Assembly: GCF_024166365.1 (NCBI RefSeq)
Contig: NC_064821.1
Location: forward strand, 48,883,093 to 48,947,092
Direction of reading: 5' to 3'
DNA: 64,000 nt
Source of the DNA: Elephas maximus indicus
Taxonomy: Eukaryota; Chordata; Mammalia; Proboscidea; Elephantidae
The notes beneath the pieces are model-generated. The model did no database searches. It was not told the DNA's origin and was given only the letters and a program-made list of their open reading frames with translations. Made by a program: the position numbers and the translations under genes. This document shows, piece after piece, positions 1-8,573 of the stretch. Each line of letters starts with the position of its first letter. Position 1 is the stretch's first letter.

Positions 1-867
1 TCCTAGGCAATGCATTTCCCCTTGGCTATCAGACGCCAGCCTCTTTAAATGTTGCTTGGGAGGCCATGCGGACCAGGGCTGGGAGCACAGCTCAGCCAGG
101 GGCTCTGGAAAGTTCTCAAGCCTCTGGAAATCCCGGTGAACCAGGGAAGTCCCAGGGAGCAACAGTAGGACCAACCTTTGGATCAAGGCCACCATATCAG
201 GCAGCTGCGATTTTCCCACATGAGACTGTGGGATTCACAGGCTTGGGGTAGGGGGTCTCTCAGCTCCTCCTATCCCGAGAAGCCCTGAAACCAAGGCTGT
301 GGCAAGAGGCACACAACTCAAGTGCTCACTTCCTGAGGCCACTTGGAACGGCTTCTCAGAAAGTTTGCTCTGGAGCAGAGCGGGTGACAGGGGAAGAGGG
401 GCGGGGGGTAGGGTGGGGCGGGTGAGGAGCCCAGAGGGAGGTTGTGTAATTCATCTTGTTGCATGTGAAAGCACACTTGTCCATCCAGGAATCCTGAACC
501 CGCCAGAGTCCGCCAGAGTGGACAGAGTGTTCAGTCCTCTCCTGAAAGAGCCAGAAATGTTTTGTCCACAGGAAAGGAAAACATCCTCTTTTTGCAGTAG
601 AATTTGGCCCTCCCTCCAGGGACGATGCCTCTGTGAGCCGCCTGAGGAGGAGAGGGGCCTGCTGGGTGCAGGGCTGGGGTTACCCAGGAGGGTTGGGGCC
701 AGGTCTGGGGACACACATGCCAGGACCTGGGGACCCTGCGGGACCCTGTCTCCCTGGGGTGGAGGGATGACCCCTCCAGCTCTGCATTTCCTGGCAGCCC
801 TAAGAACCCCACAGCGGCCAGCGGAAGTGTCCAGGCCCAGGCAAGGGGTCAGGAGGGCCAGACTTTG
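1..867. other. Single-copy stretch, no gene recognised
   Basis: GC-rich sequence with an open frame at 299-955 on the plus strand. Its translation is rich in Gly, Arg, Pro and Ser, shows no domain I recognise, and overlaps opposite-strand frames of similar length. I read it as a chance frame. The only local structure I can support is the G-run cluster at 398-422. Confidence 0.5.
398..422 (+). other. Potential G-quadruplex
   Basis: Five runs of three to six G are separated by loops of only one or two bases (C, TA, T, C). This fits the intramolecular G4 rule of four runs of at least three G with short loops. No promoter or exon is visible next to it, so any role is unknown. Confidence 0.6.
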
Positions 868-1062
868 GACTCAAAACACAGTTGCCAGTCCTGTGACTCT
901 GGACAGGTCCTCGCCTTGGGAAGCCTCAATTTCCTCTTCTGTAAAGTGGGAATAATGACACCTTGCAGCTAACCTCAGGACATTGCAAAGATCAAATGGG
1001 GCCAGGAAGGAGGCAATGCTTTGAACAGCTGTGAAGCCCACACATGCCCAAGGCCTTATTAT
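868..1062 (+). mobile_element. MIR SINE fragment
   Basis: The order of segments matches the MIR core: a 'tgactctggacaggtcc' block, then 'cctcaatttcctcttctgtaaa', a GGGAATAATGAC segment and a 'caaagatcaaatggg' segment. It is diverged, as expected for a repeat older than the placental radiation. Confidence 0.75.
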
Positions 1063-1721
1063 TATAATATTTATTTATGGGAAATTAGAAAAGTAAGCAT
1101 CCTAGTGACGCCCACCCCTCCCAGAGAGCCATCTGCTTTGATCCTGCAACTTCTCCTTGGGGGCTTCTGCAGCCGTCCTTGGAAGCCAGGCCTTCTCTGC
1201 TTGCCCCCCACCCCCCAAGGCCCCTGGAAGGATTAACTAGGGGAGGTATGTCTCCTGAGGAGCGTACAGCCAGACTCCCTTGGAAGACAGACTCTTGAGG
1301 ACATACGTCCCTGTCACCTACGAGGGAAAGCAGAGCACCTGAGTGAGGAGGCCACATGAGGGAAAGCAGAGGGCACTGTTGCACACTCACAGCCTCCATT
1401 CTTCCATGTCTTGAGCCCCTGGTCTGTGCCAGACACATCCTGGACCCTGGGGGGGATTCAGACTCAGAAAACCAGGCTCCGGAGCAAGAAGCTCAGTGGG
1501 CGGGGCAGAGACCAACAGATGGGGGAGATAGGGCCATCGGGGAAGGGATGCCTGCTCAGGGTTTCGGTGGATTCATAGGAATTTGCCAGCAGAGGAAAGT
1601 GAGCCAATTTGTGTAGGTTCCTGTATAAAACGAGGTGGTGTCAGGATGAGTGGGTGGCTTTTTGTAAGGTGCCAGAGCAGTGTGTCCGGCATGTGGTGAG
1701 TGCCCTGGAAGGGATGGGTGG
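1063..1721. other. Single-copy stretch, nothing recognised
   Basis: No repeat family or exon could be recognised. Open frames on both strands overlap each other and show no domain. Confidence 0.4.
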
Positions 1722-2068
1722 ACCGTTGTTGCTGTTAGGTGCCGTGGAGTTGGCTCCCACTTGTGGTGACCCCAAGTACAACAGAACGAAATGCTACGCA
1801 GTCCTACGCCATCCCTACGATAGGTTGCAGGTGAAACTGTTGCCATCCTAGGGTTCTCATTGGCTGATTATCTGAAGTAGATCAACAGGCCTTTCTTTCT
1901 TCCTAGTCCATCTTAGTCTGGGAGCTCTGCTGAAGCCTGTTCAGCTACATCGCAACACACAAGCCTCCAATGGCCGATGGGTGGTGGCTATGCACGAGGT
2001 ACATTGGCCGGGAATCAAACCTGTGTCTCCCACTTGGAAGGCGAGAATTCTACCACTGCACCATGGTG
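1722..2068 (-). mobile_element. tRNA-Gly-headed SINE with RTE-like body and tail
   Basis: Read on the minus strand, the element starts with 'tggtagaattctcgcc' and has a B-box-like GGTTTGATTCCCGGCCAATG. Both match a tRNA-Gly(GCC) gene closely. The body (CTAAGATGGACTAGGAAGAAA, then an 'atcagccaatgagaaccct'-like block) matches the 5' region of the RTE copy at 11414. The tail, at the left end in the window, is the GAGTYGG...GGCACCTAACAGCA end shared with RTE and AfroSINEs. The Gly head differs from the head of most SINEs here. Confidence 0.8.
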
Positions 2069-3084
2069 ATAAGAAGCCGATGTGTTAAGCCCACAGCCTC
2101 TCAGTCTCCACAGGCAGTCTCTTGAAGCAGATTTAAACCTAGACTTTCAGGAATTCAGGGTCATTTATTCTGCTTAAACACAGAGGTCTTTCCTCTCCAG
2201 AAGCCCCTGGCCCAGACTCTGGCTCTGGATTCTTGCTGGGTGCTCCAGTCATGGGTTTCACCAGCCATCTATGTTCTCAGTGTTTTCTCAGCCTCCGGGA
2301 ACGAACCATCTGATCATCTCGTGAGAAGCGTCTGGGCCTCTCTGTTGTGGCTTCTGGTCCCGCCCTTGTGGTGTCTTGTTTCTCATGGGGGACTGCTTGG
2401 AGCCTGCTCAGCACAATGCAGGGCAGCCAGCTGGGAATGTCCTGGGAAAGAACTCCTGTGCTTGAAGGCCTCACCTTCCATGCCTGGTGCCTGGGCCCCT
2501 GGGGCACAGAGGGTCTGAGCTCACGCCCATTTTACAGATGACGACAATGAGGCTCAGGCAGCTAGGTGCATCGTCTTGGACTCAACAGACAGGAATGTCT
2601 GGCTTAGGCCCCAGGCCAGCAGGTTTACCAACACACTGTGCAGCCTCCTGGCCTGCCTTCTGGGATCGCAGGGGGAGAAGTCTTTGCAGCCCACCAACGT
2701 GGCTGCCAGGAACCCTGCCTGGAACAGGGGTTGTCAAGGCTTCACAAGGTGGAGATGTCGGAGCGGGCTGTGCCAGGTGGAGCCTGGGGAAAGGCACTCA
2801 GAGCAGAGGGAGCAGTGTGATGGAGCTCTGGGGTGGGGAAGGGAGGGTTCTGGGAGGCTGCCAATACTGGGCAGGATGAGCGGGCTGGGCCTAGCATGAG
2901 ATGAGGGTAGGCCAGGCTGGGAAGGCCTGGGGCACCCACCTTTGGAGCCCTGACTTTCTATCACAGGCACCAGGGAGCCCTTGGGAGATTTAACCAAAGG
3001 AGTGATAAGATCAGATAATTTGGCAGTCTCTAGAATTTCATGCTGGAGGAATCTGTGTTTTCATGCCTGTCTACCTGTATGTCT
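2069..3084. other. Single-copy stretch, nothing recognised
   Basis: GC-rich sequence with overlapping open frames on both strands (for example 2487-2879 plus and 2734-2997 minus). None shows a domain, and the frames shadow one another. A short CATTTTACAGATGA string at 2528 could be a MIR remnant. Confidence 0.4.
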
Positions 3085-3176
3085 GTCTGGAAGCCCCTTG
3101 AGACCTGAGTCTCAGCCTGGCTCAGTACATACTTATGGGTTGAGTGAGCGAAGGAATGAATGAATTAATTAATTAA
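3085..3176 (+). mobile_element. L2 LINE 3' end fragment
   Basis: A 'ccccttgagacctgagtc' segment is followed by a CAGTACATACTTATGGG segment and a GAATGAATGAATTAATT run. This resembles the terminal L2 3' UTR, which normally ends in TGAATGAATGAA. Confidence 0.5.
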
Positions 3177-5295
3177 ATGGTACATGTGTGACCAGGGCAT
3201 GCCTCCTTGATCAGTCACTGGGCCTGGCTCCCCCATGAAGCCTAGATCCTGGGATGCCTAGCAGTGACCCAGGATGGACTATCGCCTCTGTGCTGAGGGC
3301 AGGGGCTCCAAGAGAGGGCGTCTGGGTCCACTGTGGCCGCTCATCAATCACCGAAGGTGGCCAAGTTCCAGGCATTCCGGAAGGCCTGTCCTGGGCTGGG
3401 TGGCAGCCTTTCCTGACACCCCACTAGTGAGGCAGAGACTCCATGTGCATCTCTGCCAAGGGGGCACAGGAGGGCTGGGCTGGCTTCCCCAGGCCCACAG
3501 CACTCTTTATTTTCTCTGAAAACATCCCCGTGTCCAAAAGAAATGAGGACAATTGACCTAGCCGAGGTTACCTTGGTCAGTTCAGCTCAGCGCTGGTTCC
3601 CAGCTTATTTTTACGAGCTGTTTAATCTGCACACTGTCCTCTGTTCTAAATAAATGGGGCTGCACATTCCAGGATGGCCTCAGATGATAATACCAGCCGT
3701 CTAGACGGAGGCAGGCTCCCTGACACTATCATAAATAAAAATAGCTTTGTGTTCCAGCCTCTCTCCAGAGCCCAGGGGGGTGGGAGCAGACTCCCTGTGG
3801 GCTGGCGGCCTCACAGCGTGCCTGGCTGTGCCCCCAGCCTGTGCCCGGGGCAGGGGGTGAGGAGGAGGAGGGCAGCACCCACACTGCCTGTTGAGGGTAA
3901 GGAGGCACACTTGACTGGAGGAGCCCACTGGATCTTTAACCTTGGACTCCAGAGTTAGTGCTCAACCACTGCCCCCCCAGGTCCGGGCCTGGGCCTGGGC
4001 TGGGAGAGCCTGCAGGATCCAGCGCCAGAACCACTTGGGGTGAGAAAAAGAGTGTTCTCCATGGTCTGGCACAGACCCAAAAGCCTGCCAAGGTCTAGAG
4101 CTCTTCTCAGCCCAAGCCCCCAGGCCCATGATCAGGACTTTTCAGCCACTCGGCTACTTGCCCCTGTGTTCACTGGCCCCTTCTTCCTTTATCCTTTACT
4201 TGTTCTCAACTTGCTCCTCGGACACTGGCTCAGGCCTGCCCTTGGAGGAGCTGGGTGAGGGTAGGGATCAGGCTGCTGAGAGCTTCAGGCAGGCAGGGGA
4301 CCTCAGGTGTCCCCAGAGCTTGATGAGCATGGCACAGCAGCACACAAGGTGGGTAGGAGTGCCACGAGTGTGTCTAGGCCTGTGAGTTTATCCGTCAAGG
4401 AAGTTGGCCTGGCTGTATCAGCTGTAGCCACAGGGCCATCTCCATGCTTGACCACATGCTCTCATCTAGATTAGTTTAGGTCTACACAGAGAACAGTATG
4501 CCCTCTTAGGTGAGACACCTTGTGCAGTACGTAACCTGAACACCTGTCCAGGGTAGCCAGTCAGATCTAGACTCTGGAACAGGAAACCTGCTCCTCCCTG
4601 GGTCAGCAGAGTCTTCATCTTTGCCTCTGGTGTGGACTGGGGGTGCCTGGGGGCCAGTGAGTGGGCAGAAGAAGATTTACACCAAGAGGTAATGCTTTGA
4701 GATTGAGCCCAGCCAATAGGGCTGTTGGCAGGATTCAGCACGGATATGCAGTTAAGTGCCCATCAGAGTGCCTGGCACACACTACCAGCCCTGGAGATGG
4801 GGTAGAGCTCTTGCTTCCATTACTGGTGACTTTGGGCCTAAATCCTTGCCCTTCAGGCTCCTAATCACCCTGCAGCGGGAGGCTTCCCACGGTGGGACTC
4901 AGCACACCCACACTGACTCACTTCCCTATGGATCGCCAAACCCCACCCCTCTGTCTGCACAGATCAGGGCCCTGGGGCACCAAGCCAGAGAAAACTGAGG
5001 GCAACGGGTGAGACAGGAGAACAGGGGTCAGAGCCATGGCTCGTATCCCATGGTGCACCTGGGCCCCGCCCCCACTCCTGGAAACCCAGCCAGGGGGACC
5101 CAGAGGCCTTTCCTGCTGGGATCTCTGCTGGCTTATTTGATCTAAATGGCAACTTTAGGCCCGAATGTGCTGTGAGACATTCCCAAAATCACGCCAAGCA
5201 CATCTGCAATGGGAAGGGACCATCCCAACTACCCCTCTGGCTCCAGACAGGCCTCCACAAGACCATCTCAGACAATGGGAACCCTAAAGGACTCA
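3177..5295. other. Long single-copy stretch, no gene recognised
   Basis: About 2.1 kb without a young repeat. The part at 3560-3760 is AT-richer and holds several A/T-rich motifs (CTAAATAAA, ATAAATAAAAATAGC) that could be regulatory. No domain is visible in any open frame, and I cannot assign exons. Confidence 0.4.
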
Positions 5296-5305
5296 TGAAA
5301 GGGGC

Positions 5306-5431
5306 ATAGTGATTCTATAGGACAGAGTAGGACTCCCCCATAGGGTTTCCAAGGAGCGGCTGGTGGATTCAAACTGTCAACCTTTTGGGTAGCAGCCAAG
5401 CTCTTAACCACTGCACCACCAGGGCTCCTCG
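5306..5431 (-). mobile_element. AfroSINE, 3'-shortened, with TSD
   Basis: On the minus strand the head reads 'ggagccctggtggtgcagtg' and continues through GCTGCTACCC and the GGCAGTTCGAATCC-like B box to TCCTATAGAATCACTAT. The usual GAGTCGGAATCGACTC end is missing. The direct repeat TGAAAGGGGC flanks it at 5296-5305 and 5432-5441, so the shortened form appears to be the form that inserted. Confidence 0.85.
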
Positions 5432-5441
5432 TGAAAGGGGC

Positions 5442-5624
5442 TTTACAATGTTCTTCCTCTCTCCACCCCTTCACGCTCCCCTCATACTGGCCGCATGCAC
5501 AAAACAAGAAGAGAACATCTTATGTCCCAAGCATTCAATAGTAATGGTGATGTTATAAGAGGAGATCAAATAGGACACTTCCTGTTGCCCCCAAATTTAT
5601 ACCCATCTCCAGTGACACACCCCT
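5442..5624. other. Short single-copy spacer
   Basis: No repeat or gene recognised. Confidence 0.4.
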
Positions 5625-6584
5625 ACTCATCTGTCAGTTTGTTGTACTATGGTGGCTTGCATGTTGCTGTGATGCTGAAAGCTAGGCCACCAGTATTTCA
5701 AGTACCAGCAGGGTCATCCATGGTGGACAGGTTTCAGAGGAACTTCCAGACTGACAGACTAGGAAGAAAGGCCTGGCCACCTACTTCCAAAAATTAGTCA
5801 GTGAAAACTTCATGGATCACAACAGAATATTGTCCTATATAACTAACGGACCACAACTACCACAGCCTCCACCAGACTGAGACCAGTACAACTAGATGGT
5901 GCCCAGCTACTACCACTGACTGCTCTGACAGGGATCACAATAGAGGGTCCTGGACAAAGCTGGAGAAAAATCTAGACTCACAAAATTCTAAATTCTAACT
6001 CACAAAAAAAAGACCAGGCTTACTGGTCTGACAGGGACTGGAGAAACCCCAAGAGTATGGCCCCGGGATACCCTTTTAACTCAGTACAGTGGTCACTCCT
6101 GAATTTCACCCTTTAGCCAAAGATTGAAAAGGCCCATAAAACAAACAGTAATACCATGTATACGAGACTAAATGGGCACACCAGCTCAGAGACAATGACG
6201 AGAAGGTAGGAGAGGACAGGAAAGCTGGATGAATGCAAATGGGGAGCCCAAGGTCGAGAAGGGGAGAGCTTTGACATGTTGCCGAGTTGGCAACCAGTGT
6301 CGAAAAACAATATGTGTCTTAATTGTTTAATGAGAAATTAATTTGCTCTGTAAACCTTCATCTAAAGCATAATAGAAAAAAAAAAAAAAAGAATATCGTC
6401 CTATATAGGGCTGGAAGATGAGCCTCCTAGGTTGGAAAACACTCAAAATACACAGTGGCCGCAGCAACAAACTCGAGTTCACCAACGATTGTGAAGATGG
6501 TGCGGGACCAGGCAATGTTTTGTTCTCTTGTACACAGGGTCACCATGAGTCAGAGCTGACTCGACAGCAAATAGCAACAACACC
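5625..6584 (+). mobile_element. RTE-derived non-autonomous element (5' region plus 3' tail), split by an L1
   Basis: The left part (5625-5840) carries the 'tggacaggtttcag', 'agactaggaagaaaggcctgg' and 'cagaatattgtcc' blocks, which also appear in the 5' region of the RTE at 11414-11600. The right part (6407-6584) continues with 'gctggaagatgagcc' and then goes straight to 'gggtcaccatgagtcagagc' plus an ACAACAAC-like end, skipping the whole RTE coding region. It is therefore an internally deleted RTE, comparable in design to Bov-A elements derived from BovB. An L1 tail interrupts it. Confidence 0.75.
5841..6389 (+). mobile_element. L1 3' end, 5'-truncated retroposed copy
   Basis: The insert ends in 'ctaaagcataatag' plus a poly(A) run. 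A 17-bp direct repeat, AGAATATYGTCCTATAT, flanks it at 5824-5840 and 6390-6406 with one mismatch. Its 3' portion ('ctgtaaaccttcatctaaagc') is related to the end of the L1 tail at 45388-45977. It is a later insertion, because it splits an RTE-derived element. Confidence 0.8.
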
Positions 6585-7189
6585 CAGCGCCACAGAGAGA
6601 TCCCAACCCCTGAGGCCAGGTGTCCTCTCACAGCCTACTAAGACGGCCTGAACTGGCTTTGCTCCACTGCCCCGCCCGTGATCGTCTCGCTGTCCCAGGC
6701 TACAAGGAAGGGAATCGGAGAAACTTGTGGGGGAGGGAGATCTGAGTGAGTTGTAGGACAAGGAAGGGGGAGCAATGAGAAGGGGAGACCTGTCACTTAC
6801 CCCCAGTTGGACGTTTGCTCACACGTCGGACTTGTTGATGCCATGTAAGCAGGCAGGTAGGAGAATCAGGAGGAAAGAGGATGGGTGGGGCAGAAACGGG
6901 GCAGCCGTGGGGCAAGCTGCACACCCAATGCCTGGCCAGTCAAGGATGGGAGCATCTCCTGGAGCATCTTTAGTGGCAAACAAATGCTGCAGGAGGTGAC
7001 AGGCCACTATTCTGGTTCTGCACCCAGGGGGTTCTCCGGGCAAGGGTGCAGCAGCAGGGACAGTGAACGCATCACCAGGAACAGAAGGGGAAAGATGGAG
7101 GTCAGGATGGCCCACCCAGAAGGGCATCAGAAAGAGGCGACAGCAAGAGCCAGCCAGGACAGGCTTTTTCTTGTCACCCCTTCCCTACC
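6585..7189. other. Single-copy stretch, nothing recognised
   Basis: Purine-rich in part. Open frames at 6885-7274 (plus) and 6819-7127 (minus) overlap each other, and the plus frame runs into the SINE at 7199. No domain seen. Confidence 0.4.
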
Positions 7190-7198
7190 CAACACTCA

Positions 7199-7425
7199 AA
7201 AAAACAAAACAAAAAGAAACTTGTTGCCTTGGAGTCGATTCCAACTCATGGTGACCCCTTGTGTTATAGAGTAGATCTGCTCCAGAGGGTTTTCTTGGCT
7301 GTAATCTTTACAGAAGCAGATCGCCAGGCCTTTCTTCACCAATGCCGCTAGGTGTGTTTGGACCACCAAACTTTCAACAGTCATCTGAACACAAACAGTC
7401 TGCACCACCCAGGGACAGTCCCACT
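7199..7425 (-). mobile_element. AfroSINE, long subfamily, with TSD
   Basis: The left end is A-rich and followed by TTGTTGCCTTGGAGTCGATT and 'ccaactcatggtgacc'. The middle has 'ggttttcttggctgtaatc' and 'gaagcagatcgccaggcc', which mark the longer subfamily. The right end is the tRNA-like head. The direct repeat CAACACTCA flanks it at 7190-7198 and 7426-7434. Confidence 0.85.
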
Positions 7426-7654
7426 CAACACTCAGGAGGAGCTAAAACAGAAGCAGAAGGGAAGAATGAAAGAAGATACCAGAAAACCACAATGCCCAGG
7501 CCTATATTTTTAAAAAACTGAAAGAGATTGAATATCTACGAATTGAGGGCCAGGAAACAGCAGCTTGACCTGGCAGAGCTGTGGGGAAGGGATAATGATT
7601 GGGGAGAACTAAAACCACTTCAAGCTGTTCAATAAACCAGCTACAAAGCCCACG

Positions 7655-7870
7655 AGTTAGGGACTGCTTCTGTGCACTAGGCCCCAGGCAAAGTTCCAGG
7701 ACGTTCCATTTTGTTTAGTGCTCACAGCACTTCCAGGAAGTTGGACTTCTGGCTTTGATTCACAAAAGGGTAAACTGAGGCACAGAGGGGGAAAGTCTTG
7801 CCCGAAAGGTGACACACAGCCGGAGGAGGCAGAGCGAGGCTCCACCACCCTGTGTTGTTTCACACTGCCT
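7655..7870 (+). mobile_element. MIR SINE
   Basis: The segments 'gtgcactaggccccaggc', 'gctcacagcacttccagg', 'gggtaaactgaggcacagag' and a CTTGCCCGAAAGGTGACACA run occur in MIR order. Confidence 0.75.
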
Positions 7871-7954
7871 GGTACTTCGCTGGCGCAAGACATGTTTATT
7901 CAGTGAACAACCCAGAGAAACCAGAGCCCTCCTCGGCTCTCCAGAGTTTGGTTC

Positions 7955-8080
7955 ACACAGCAGCCTCTCAACAAGCATTTACTGAGGATGCTGAGGGCTA
8001 CAAGCACTGCCAGGACCAGAGGCCCTTCCTTCTTGGTCGGGCACAGGGTAAACGGGAAGGAAACAGAGAGGGGACATGAA
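7955..8080 (+). mobile_element. L2 LINE fragment
   Basis: 'caacaagcatttactgagg' followed by 'caagcactgccagg' resembles the L2/MIR3 motif 'tattgagcacctactatgtgccagg'. It is diverged and short, and the family call is uncertain. Confidence 0.4.
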
Positions 8081-8164
8081 ACAACAGAACCTAATTGTAG
8101 AAATGTCAGTGGTGGCTCCACTGCCATGGCTTGAGGCACAGATTCAGAGGCCAGGTTTTAAAAT

Positions 8165-8345
8165 CGGACACAGCATTTGTTGAATGCCTACTGAAGCCAG
8201 ACAACATTCTAACCTCCAATTTCCATTTAATTCTCAACAAAGGGGAGACATTTGTCCCTTTTTACAGCAGAGGGAACTGAGGCCAAGAGGCATAAGAGTT
8301 GGTCCAAAGTCACGTACCTAAAAGTGGTAGATGGGCACATTAGTT
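8165..8345 (+). mobile_element. MIR SINE, cut at its 3' end
   Basis: 'gcatttgttgaatgcctact' leads to 'ccctttttacagcagaggg' and 'aactgaggccaagaggc'. The element is interrupted by the next SINE. Confidence 0.65.
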
Positions 8346-8348
8346 GCC

Positions 8349-8568
8349 TATCATTGTTAGCTGTCATGGGGTTGGAGCCCAACAAATGGCGTTGTCATGC
8401 ACAAAGAAAGGAAACACTGCCTGGTCCTGTACCGACCCCATGATCAGTTATAGATCGGGCCCTTGTAATCCATACTGTTTTCAATGGCTGATTTTCAGAC
8501 TAGATCCCCAGGCCTTTCTTCCTAGTCCATCTTAGTCTGAATGCTCCCCTGAAACGTGTTCAGCATCA
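8349..8568 (-). mobile_element. SINE related to the tRNA-Gly-headed family, 5'-truncated
   Basis: The left end 'gttagctgtcatggggttgg' is a diverged tail. The body 'aggcctttcttcctagtcc' matches, in reverse, the AGACTAAGATGGACTAGGAAG block of the element at 1722-2068. The sequence stops at 'gttcagcatcatgtc' with no tRNA-like head, where a new RTE 3' end begins. Confidence 0.7.
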
Positions 8569-8573
8569 TGTCT

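Noticed and set aside
299-955. Open frame of 218 residues at the left edge
   Set aside because: GC-rich chance frame. It overlaps opposite frames, runs into a MIR element and shows no domain.
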